Shown here: one piece after another, positions 1 to 4,766 of the stretch
How positions within the stretch are numbered: the first letter of the stretch is position 1
Layout of the letters: every line of letters begins with the position of its first letter
NCBI GenBank assembly: GCA_029259835.1
Contig: JAJDEL010000947.1
Span: 1-6,105 of the forward strand
Source of the DNA: Planctomicrobium sp.
GTDB taxonomy: Bacteria > Planctomycetota > Planctomycetia > Planctomycetales > Planctomycetaceae
Length of the DNA stretch: 6,105 bases
Direction: 5' to 3'
Made by a program: the position numbers and the translations under genes
Notes under the pieces: model-generated
What the model was told of the DNA's origin: nothing
The model's database searches: none
Seen by the model: the letters and a program-made list of their open reading frames with translations, nothing else

Positions 1-503
1 TTGCAGTCTAAGTCGTCGAGCCACGGTTCGCGTCCCATTTTTCGCATCATATCTTGCCATAGCCACCCACGATATTCGTCGTTCCTCTTTTCTAAAGCGA
101 TTCGATTAGCCAGATTTCGTTTGAAAACATCCTCTATCTCATTAACAGGAGAATCTGGAACTATTTCTTGGTTTGTATGTTTTTCACTCGAGTTTTTTGT
201 AGATGAAGAATCTTCGGCAGATGATTTACTTTCATCGGCATTATCATCCCCTTCAAGCTCTTCGGGGAGTGGGATGTTTGCCTCCTTGAACCATTTTTTT
301 GCAGTAGCCTGCGAGACTTTGAACTCATCATTCCATGATGGGTCGGAGTATGTATCATCTTGAGTTTCTTGCGGGAAATCTGAAAAAGTGAACCACCACT
401 CTCCATCATTCGAATAGAAAACTATCTCACGACGTTCCAGTTGGTGATTATCCCAATTCCAAGTTCGGTCAATGTCCCAAGGATCGATTTTTTTGTAAAG
501 CAT
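1..503 (-). CDS. Unrecognised acidic protein, 5' part of the gene only
   Basis: The minus strand is open from an ATG at 503-501 to the left edge, giving 167 residues without a stop; the C-terminus lies outside the window. I do not recognise the family. Residues 1-62 are rich in Trp, Asp and Glu (WNW at 15-17, GEWWF at 34-38). Residues 63-77 (VSQATAKKWFKEANI) could form a short helix-turn-helix. Residues 83-118 are a Ser/Asp/Glu/Lys/Asn-rich, probably disordered linker. Residues 120-160 look like a charged helix ending in a Trp-containing segment. There is no signal peptide or membrane segment, so a cytoplasmic location is likely. No strong ribosome binding site precedes the ATG. The gene diverges from the methyltransferase operon. 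The composition is much more protein-like than the Ser-rich plus-strand reading of the same DNA, so I prefer this strand. Function unknown. Confidence 0.6.
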   Translation of the reverse strand, partial: MLYKKIDPWDIDRTWNWDNHQLERREIVFYSNDGEWWFTFSDFPQETQDDTYSDPSWNDEFKVSQATAKKWFKEANIPLPEELEGDDNADESKSSAEDSSSTKNSSEKHTNQEIVPDSPVNEIEDVFKRNLANRIALEKRNDEYRGWLWQDMMRKMGREPWLDDLDC

Positions 504-952
504 TTCTATTCCATTGAAACAGGGCCGGCTCCGGGTGAGTTTGGGGACAGGTAGAACACCACGTATCACCCCAAGCTGCTAGAGTCTTGAACCACAACTC
601 AAGCCTGTATTTTCGATGAAGCTGCCTGCAAGTTCAATCGACTTGGTGCGTCTTTATGCAGTTCTGTCTCTTAACGAAATAGATATCAAACGCTACCATC
701 AGGCCAGTTCTTCTACGTGAACATCAAGAAAACAAACAAGATGACACCTCGCATCATCGTCGAACCTCTTCACGGTCACTGGTCGGCTTGGTGGTCAGCG
801 AGAGGACGGTTTTTCGTTACCTCGGAGAAGATGTGGCTAGAGCAGACAAGACTTTGGCAATGGTCAAGTGACTATTGATCGCGGCAGGACTGCCACCCAA
901 TAGTTTGGTAAAACGCACCTTCCACCAACTTCTTCAGCAGGACACTCAATAA
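504..952. other. Intergenic stretch with possible decayed coding remnants
   Basis: No intact gene is visible in these 449 bases between the divergent gene starts. Two short plus-strand readings look protein-like and sit end to end in different frames. Positions 616-720 give 34 residues (MKLPASSIDLVRLYAVLSL...KRYHQ). The frame open until 878, with an ATG at 741, gives 45 residues containing HWSAWWSARGRFFVTSEK. They could be one gene broken by a frameshift near 700-715. I do not recognise the product. The stretch must also hold the promoters for the two flanking genes, but I see no convincing -35/-10 pair. Confidence 0.25.
939..942 (+). promoter_or_regulatory. Probable ribosome binding site of the methyltransferase gene
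   Basis: AGGA lies 10 bases before the ATG at 953. It supports that start, which also matches the N-terminal length of YhdJ-type enzymes. Confidence 0.4.
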
Positions 953-1852
953 ATGACTACCGCAGTCACCGATCAACGCAAATTCGCCAAAGGTGGTCAT
1001 ACGATTATTCTCGGTGACGCAATTGAGGCTCTCAGATCAATCAAGAACGAATCGATTCAACTCATCTTTGCTGATCCGCCCTACAACATTGGCAAGAAGT
1101 TTGCGAATTTCCGGGACAAGTGGCCCTCCGATGCTGATTATGCTTCGTGGTGTGAGCAGTGGCTCGACCTCTGCATCGAAAAACTGTCATCCAACGGCAG
1201 CTTGTATGTGATGACCAGCACTCAGTGTATGCCGTATCTCGATCTGTATCTTCGAGATCGCATCCATGTCATTTCACGTCTTGTGTGGCATTACGACAGT
1301 TCTGGCGTTCAGGCCAAAGGAAAGTACGGCTCCATGTATGAGCCGATATTGTTCTGTACCAAAGACCCGAAAGGCTACGTGTTCAACGGCGATGACATTA
1401 AGGTTGAAGCCAAGACGGGTTCAAAGCGGAAACTGATTGACTACAGGAAAGCTGTGCCAACTCCGTACAACACGTCGAAGGTACCAGGCAACGCTTGGTA
1501 TTTCCCTCGGGTTCGGTATCGAATGCCTGAGTATGAGAATCACCCAACGCAGAAACCAGAGGCTCTGCTCGAAAGAATTATCCTTGCAAGCAGTAATCCG
1601 GGTGACACTGTTCTCGATCCATTCTCAGGGACATTCACCACATCGGCTGTTGCAAAGAGATGCAAGCGAAAGAGCATCGGTATCGATCAAGCTGCTGACT
1701 ATGTGAAAATCGGTTTACGTCGCCTGTCTATCCAAGAGCACTTTGATGGCGAAAAGCTGGAGCCATTGGACAAGACCTATGAACGCAAGAATGGCGTTGC
1801 GAAGTCAAAGTTGAAAGACACAGATCAAAAAAACTTGTTCGGTGAGGAATAG
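953..1852 (+). CDS. yhdJ: YhdJ-like adenine-specific DNA methyltransferase (beta class), predicted to recognise ATGCAT
   Basis: This 299-residue enzyme should transfer a methyl group from S-adenosylmethionine to the N6 of adenine in duplex DNA. The catalytic motif IV DPPYN is at residues 41-45, followed by IGK. The YDSSGVQAK...YGSMYEPIL block is at 114-133, and VEAKTGS...LIDYRK at 151-166. NHPTQKPEALL is at 196-206. The cofactor-binding motif I, DPFSGTFTT, is at 222-230, and GID at 243-245. The order IV before I defines the beta class. Several of these blocks match E. coli YhdJ as I remember it, including the unusual Phe in motif I (GTFTT here, GSFTT in YhdJ), and the length is similar (294 residues). 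YhdJ methylates the second A of ATGCAT, so the same target is inferred. In E. coli the enzyme is solitary. Here a putative nuclease gene begins 2 bases downstream, so this copy probably protects DNA in a Type II restriction-modification pair. Confidence 0.96.
   Translation: MTTAVTDQRKFAKGGHTIILGDAIEALRSIKNESIQLIFADPPYNIGKKFANFRDKWPSDADYASWCEQWLDLCIEKLSSNGSLYVMTSTQCMPYLDLYLRDRIHVISRLVWHYDSSGVQAKGKYGSMYEPILFCTKDPKGYVFNGDDIKVEAKTGSKRKLIDYRKAVPTPYNTSKVPGNAWYFPRVRYRMPEYENHPTQKPEALLERIILASSNPGDTVLDPFSGTFTTSAVAKRCKRKSIGIDQAADYVKIGLRRLSIQEHFDGEKLEPLDKTYERKNGVAKSKLKDTDQKNLFGEE
1842..1848 (+). promoter_or_regulatory. Ribosome binding site of the putative endonuclease gene
   Basis: GTGAGGA, inside the last codons of the methyltransferase gene, stands 6 bases before the ATG at 1855. 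It fixes that start and suggests translation coupled to the upstream gene. Confidence 0.55.
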
Positions 1853-1854
1853 TC

Positions 1855-2967
1855 ATGGTTGAGCACAAATTCACCGCAAAGATAAGAGAAATTCTTGTCG
1901 GACAGTTTGGCGAACATGCCAATGATGTCCTCAAGGCAAGTGAGTTGATTGAATACCTCAACATCAAAACTAAGTCAGCATCACGTGGCTCAAAGTCACG
2001 AGGTTCGTTTGGCAACCACTATGCCATCTACGTTCTTGTTGAAGACTACATCAAAGGTGGTTTTCATGAAGACGACGGGTACGAAGATTATGCTGGTGCA
2101 AAATTCAGTGATCTGTTTGCCCGGCAACGTGAACTTCCGTTTGGGAGCAAGCTACAGAATCACGCTCTGAACCATAGGATGAACCAGGAGTTCAAGAAGT
2201 ATTTTCCTACATGCGAATACATACCAATTTTGCGGAATGCGGAAACCAGTCGGTATTGGTTCAACGAAAATTTAATCAACATTGAAGTTGGTGGAAATCG
2301 ATACAACATCGCTGAGGCAGTTGTCCAAATCATCGAAGCTTATATTGATGCCAAGAGAGACGCATTCGATCAGTTCATTGTCTCCTGTGAACAAATTCAG
2401 CAACTACATGCAGATGCCCCAGATGAGGCAACGAAGTTCATCGTTGGTTTGGTGCAGCCGAATGTTGACGCAAGGGTGTTTGAAATCGTCAGTTTTGCGA
2501 TTCTCAAAGCACATTATGCTGGACAAGTCTTCTATTGGGGGTGGACGCTTGATGACATCCAAGAAGCTGTTTTGGATCTGTACAAAACGGGCAGAACAAA
2601 CGCCAATGATGGCGGCATCGACTTCGTTATGCGTCCGTTTGGTCGTTTCTTTCAAGTGACAGAAACTACCGATGTAAGGAAATACTTCTTGGACATCGAC
2701 AAGGTTCAAAGATTTCCAGTGACGTTCGTTGTGAAGGCGTCGGAGTCCGCCGAAGCATTGCAGGCGAAGATCGCAGCCCAAGCGAAAAAGTCATACGGTG
2801 TTGCGAAGATCGTAGAGCGATACATGGAGTGTGTTGAAGAAATCATCAACATCCCAATTCTGATTGAACGCTTTGAGCAGGTCGTGTCCGCTGGTGGCCT
2901 TGAGTCGGTGATCAATGAAATCATTTTGCAGAGCAAGGTTGAGTTCAACTACCAAGAACCAACATGA
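1855..2967 (+). CDS. Putative Type II restriction endonuclease, PD-(D/E)XK-like
   Basis: This 370-residue protein has no signal peptide or membrane segment. I do not recognise a named family; the call comes from context and a nuclease-like core. The gene starts 2 bases after the methyltransferase stop with its own Shine-Dalgarno, the usual layout of a modification-restriction operon. In the C-terminal half, RVFEIVSFAILKAHY at 207-221 resembles the first helix of Mrr-like nucleases, with a conserved-type Glu at 210. It is followed by NDGGIDFV at 251-258 and RFFQVTE at 264-270. This is the arrangement GGxD...(E/Q)xK, with D256 and Q267 as likely metal ligands. The usual Lys is replaced by Thr269; Glu270 or a nearby Lys such as K276 may compensate. 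Residues 1-120 are basic and may bind DNA. If it partners the methyltransferase, it should cut at or near ATGCAT. Alternatives are a nuclease of different specificity or an inactive relative. Confidence 0.72.
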   Translation: MVEHKFTAKIREILVGQFGEHANDVLKASELIEYLNIKTKSASRGSKSRGSFGNHYAIYVLVEDYIKGGFHEDDGYEDYAGAKFSDLFARQRELPFGSKLQNHALNHRMNQEFKKYFPTCEYIPILRNAETSRYWFNENLINIEVGGNRYNIAEAVVQIIEAYIDAKRDAFDQFIVSCEQIQQLHADAPDEATKFIVGLVQPNVDARVFEIVSFAILKAHYAGQVFYWGWTLDDIQEAVLDLYKTGRTNANDGGIDFVMRPFGRFFQVTETTDVRKYFLDIDKVQRFPVTFVVKASESAEALQAKIAAQAKKSYGVAKIVERYMECVEEIINIPILIERFEQVVSAGGLESVINEIILQSKVEFNYQEPT

Positions 2968-2983
2968 TCAGTTGAGTGACTTT

Positions 2984-3008
2984 TAGTCGCGGAAGTGGGA
3001 ATCGAACC
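2984..3008 (-). other. tRNA-3'-end-like segment, possible attachment-site remnant
   Basis: Read on the minus strand, this segment contains GGTTCGATTCCCAC, a textbook tRNA T-loop with the 3' T-stem strand. TTCCGCG, A and CTA follow, laid out like an acceptor strand, discriminator base and a degraded CCA. The 5' side of the T-stem pairs poorly, and I find no matching 5' acceptor strand, D-arm or anticodon arm in the next 90 bases, so it is not a functional tRNA. Integrative elements often carry exactly such a 3' end as their attachment core. A chance match is possible. Confidence 0.35.
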
Positions 3009-3124
3009 ATCCCATCGCTCATGTGAAGGGATTGAAGGACCCGGACGGACTCTGTTTGAATTGTGTGGGAACCGAAATGCCCCGGTGCTGTCAATCAATC
3101 CGAAAAGGACCCGCGAAGACCCTT
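2985..3124 (+). repeat. Degenerate 70-bp tandem repeat, two units
   Basis: Units at 2985-3054 and 3055-3124 align without gaps, with matches in blocks: GTGGGAAyCGAA at 2995 and 3065 (11 of 12 identical), CCCnnnGCT at 3011 and 3081, and AAGGACCCG at 3035 and 3105. By hand count roughly half of all positions match. The conserved blocks keep exactly the same spacing, which suggests an old duplication or a phased array of protein-binding sites. Confidence 0.45.
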
Positions 3125-3157
3125 CCTCGTCACCGCTTGGCTTGTCTGGAAATGCCC
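3074..3157 (+). repeat. GAAATGCCC direct repeat, 75 bp apart
   Basis: The 9-mer occurs exactly at 3074-3082 and 3149-3157. It hints that the tandem array once extended further right, with a few bases inserted between units. Weak on its own. Confidence 0.25.
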
Positions 3158-3285
3158 TCTCTTTCAATTTCACGGGTCCTTCTGCCACTTTATTGCCCTC
3201 TGGCGTCCCCTGAATCGCAGATTTTTTGCCGCCGACAATTTTAAAAAACGTGTTGCTGCTTCATGTTTCTGCTAACACGAAATAG

Positions 3286-3375
3286 GTGTTGGACTTGGAA
3301 AACAAGCCATATTCGAAGATTTACGTTCCTGTCAATCCGGCAAAGCCTGCAACCGATGTCGTACTTCAGGGATGA
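3286..3375 (+). CDS. Possible tiny ORF, 29 codons, or first half of a frameshifted small gene
   Basis: The frame opens with GTG at 3286 directly after an in-frame TAG and runs to TGA at 3373-3375. It encodes a short, natural-looking peptide containing ENKPYSKIYVPVNPAKPATD. There is no clear ribosome binding site. Its stop overlaps the start of the next small ORF as ATGA. It may instead be the N-terminal half of one small gene that has lost its frame. I recognise no family. Confidence 0.25.
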   Translation: MLDLENKPYSKIYVPVNPAKPATDVVLQG

Positions 3376-3509
3376 AATGCGGTGTGGTGAGGAAGAAGCC
3401 AGATTCACGTCTGCTGTCGGTGAAAATCTTTGCCGTCACGAAAATACGGGATGGTGGTGAGGTGGAAAAAGGACCCGCAGGAAAAGAAGAGAAGGGGGTA
3501 CCCCCCTAA
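3372..3509 (+). CDS. Possible small basic protein, 45 aa
   Basis: ATG at 3372 overlaps the upstream stop (ATGA), and TAA is at 3507-3509. The product is Lys/Arg-rich, with SVKIFAVTKIRDGGEVEKGP near residues 16-35. Its codon use and composition look more like coding DNA than the other frames here. One AAGGACCCG repeat lies inside it, and its last codons are the GGGGGTACCCCCC palindrome. It could be translated by coupling, or form a frameshifted single gene of about 73 residues with the preceding ORF, or be chance. Function unknown. Confidence 0.3.
   Translation: MKCGVVRKKPDSRLLSVKIFAVTKIRDGGEVEKGPAGKEEKGVPP
3494..3505. repeat. Perfect GC palindrome GGGGGTACCCCC
   Basis: This is a 12-base self-complementary sequence 340 bases before the integrase remnant. 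It overlaps the end of the small ORF and lies within the stem of a larger possible hairpin. Confidence 0.6.
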
Positions 3510-3538
3510 AAAGTGAATAAAAAAGTCTTCGAGGGGGG
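3501..3538. repeat. C6/G6 potential hairpin with an A-rich loop
   Basis: CCCCCC at 3501-3506 can pair with GGGGGG at 3533-3538 across a 26-base A-rich loop holding TAAAAAGT and TAAAAAAGT. The C-run can alternatively pair with GGGGG at 3494-3498, so two folds compete. No T-run follows, so it is not a typical terminator. Confidence 0.35.
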
Positions 3539-3567
3539 TGTGGTTTCGGGTCGGCAGTCCTCAGCGA

Positions 3568-3594
3568 TTCAATGCCCCCTCTCCGTCCATTGAA
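3568..3594. repeat. Inverted repeat TTCAATG...CATTGAA
   Basis: Perfect 7-base arms at 3568-3574 and 3588-3594 are separated by 13 bases. It could be a weak hairpin or paired protein-binding half-sites; chance is possible. Confidence 0.3.
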
Positions 3595-3660
3595 GAGCTT
3601 TTCAGCCGCATCTGAGCATCACGAATCGCGTCCATCGCTGCACGGATTGCATCGCATTTG

Positions 3661-3678
3661 CGTCACTTATTACGTCAC
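3661..3678 (+). repeat. CGTCAC direct repeat
   Basis: CGTCAC occurs at 3661-3666 and 3673-3678, 12 bases from start to start, upstream of the integrase remnant. A regulator site is possible but unproven. Confidence 0.2.
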
Positions 3679-3758
3679 CATGCCAGAGAAATGCCAAAAA
3701 CCGCATGACGTATTGAAATGTTCAAGTCCGGATGTGACCACTTCTTAAGATTCGGTTG

Positions 3759-3775
3759 AGTCGTGAATTACGACT
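3759..3775. promoter_or_regulatory. Operator-like inverted repeat before the integrase remnant
   Basis: AGTCGTgaattACGACT has perfect 6-base arms around a 5-base centre, about 70 bases before the integrase start. GACTACC at its right edge (3772-3778) recurs 30 bases downstream (3802-3808), close to three helical turns. This suits a dimeric repressor or recombinase-type site; no regulator gene is visible. Confidence 0.3.
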
Positions 3776-3830
3776 ACCTGCTCTCATGCGGTGCAACTTC
3801 TGACTACCCCACCACTAACACAATGGGGAA

Positions 3831-3838
3831 AAGAAAGG
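3831..3838 (+). promoter_or_regulatory. Ribosome binding site of the integrase remnant
   Basis: AAGAAAGG lies 7 bases before the ATG at 3846 and supports that start. Confidence 0.45.
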
Positions 3839-3845
3839 TTGCACA

Positions 3846-4665
3846 ATGTCTAAGAAATCGCTTCCGAAGTACAGTTTTCACAAGGTCACCGGTCAAGCTC
3901 GAGTTCGCCTGAATGGCAAGGACTACTGGCTCGGAAAGAATGACTCCAAAGAGAGTCGACAGAGATACGCCGAACTTCTTCTTGAGTGGGAGCAAGCAAC
4001 GGATATTGCACCGAGTTATGTCACATTTCGGCAACTCTCGGTGATGTATAACGCGCATGCCCAAAAGCATTACGTGAAGAATGGGAAGCAGGCCAGCGAA
4101 GTTGGTCTGATCGTTTACTCGTTGCAGTACATGAATCGTGTTTGTAAGAAAGTGCTACTCGAAGACGTGAAGCCTCGTCACTTGTAAAGAAGCTCGCAGG
4201 CTGATGATCGAGAATGGTCTCACGCGGGGAACATGAAACAAATTCACTCAGAGAATCCGTAGGTCGATTCGCTGGGCTGACGGTGAAGAACTCTGCGATT
4301 CGTCGGTCCTGGTCGGTCTCCAAGCTGTCGATGACCTCAAACGAGGGAGAACGGAAGCTCAGGATAATGCTCCAGTGAAACCGGTCTCGGAAGCCTACGT
4401 CATCGGAATGGAGGGTGACATCAATTCAGTTCACCGTGGTGTCATTCCGTTTCAATTGACAACAGGAGCGATGCCGAGTGAAGCGTTGCTGCTTCGAGGA
4501 TGTGATCTCGACATGAGCGGACCTGTCTGGACTTTTACGCCAGAAATCGATTTCAAAGAGACAAGATTGAAAAATGGTGTTAAACCGGCGTCTCCGGTCA
4601 ATCTGTACATCGTGAAGAGGCTGGCTGGCAAAACCAGTGAAACTGCAATTCGCGAATCGGTATAA
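3846..4665 (+). pseudogene. Decayed tyrosine recombinase (phage-type integrase)
   Basis: An intact enzyme of this family cuts and rejoins DNA at attachment sites through a catalytic tyrosine. The first 113 residues (3846-4187) keep the N-terminal arm and core-binding type sequence: YSFHKVTGQARVRLNGKDYW, then RQRYAELLLEWE. The frame then stops at TAA 4185-4187. Matching sequence continues one frame over from about 4183 (KEARRLMIENGLTRGT), meets TGA at 4234-4236, and resumes (QRIRRSIRWADGEEL...) without further stops to TAA at 4663-4665. The conserved TTGxRxxE box reads TTGAMPSE, so the first catalytic Arg has become Met (codon 4471-4473). The catalytic Lys, HxxR box and Tyr are absent because the C-terminal half is missing. 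With three kinds of lesion it is inactive. The stretch at 4375-4665 is its middle, not a separate gene. Confidence 0.92.
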
Positions 4666-4766
4666 ACTTAGCCACAAGTGGTAGAATCGCTCGAATGGTG
4701 GCAACATCTGCTTCCAGCCCGCACAATACCGACGTCCAATCTCCTTAACTCCTCTTTGGCATTCTC
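4666..4766. other. Short gap between integrase remnant and host gene
   Basis: These 101 bases should contain both the breakpoint of the truncated integrase and the promoter of the next gene. I see no clear promoter or ribosome binding site and no recognisable remnant of the integrase C-terminus. Confidence 0.4.

Larger units (their letters stand above)
3035..3477. repeat. Four copies of AAGGACCCG, three direct and one inverted
   Basis: Exact copies occur at 3035-3043, 3105-3113 and 3469-3477 on the plus strand and at 3173-3181 on the minus strand. Two copies share the longer AAAAGGACCCGC. Four exact copies of a 9-mer within 443 bases is far more than chance predicts. Candidate roles are arm-type integrase sites or another protein-binding site; the sequence does not say which. 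Confidence 0.55.
2968..3845. other. Repeat-rich non-coding region, probable attachment/control region of the element
   Basis: These 878 bases contain no confident gene. They hold a tRNA-3'-end-like segment, a degenerate 70-bp tandem repeat, four copies of a 9-mer, a GC-rich palindrome with a second possible hairpin, further inverted repeats and two tiny overlapping ORFs, each listed separately. Lying just before a tyrosine recombinase remnant, the region is best read as what is left of an attP-like or integrase-control region. That is inference from position and structure. I see no clear rho-independent terminator after the endonuclease gene. Confidence 0.45.

Noticed and set aside
1..363. 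A plus-strand open frame of 120 codons starting with TTG
   Set aside because: It is Ser/Phe-rich, low-complexity and lacks a known motif. It lies antisense to a more protein-like minus-strand frame that stays open to the window edge.
733..855. A second frame of this stretch reading VSERTVFRYLGED, like a helix-turn-helix
   Set aside because: It is short, has no start or flanking domain, and competes with another frame that looks more continuous.
2984..3060. A functional tRNA gene on the minus strand
   Set aside because: Only the T-loop and 3' part fit; no matching acceptor 5' strand, D-arm or anticodon arm was found.
2995..3275. Overlapping plus-strand frames of 70-73 codons
   Set aside because: Their composition is unlike protein, they overlap one another in all frames, and the repeats account for the sequence better.
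2985..3480. A CRISPR array
   Set aside because: The repeats are too short, degenerate and irregularly spaced, and there are no uniform spacers.
4021..4323. A minus-strand frame of 100 codons
   Set aside because: It is antisense to the integrase remnant and shows no recognisable motif.
4375..4665. A 96-codon frame that could be called a separate gene
   Set aside because: It is the continuation of the integrase remnant in the same frame as 4183-4374, containing the degraded TTGxRxxE box.
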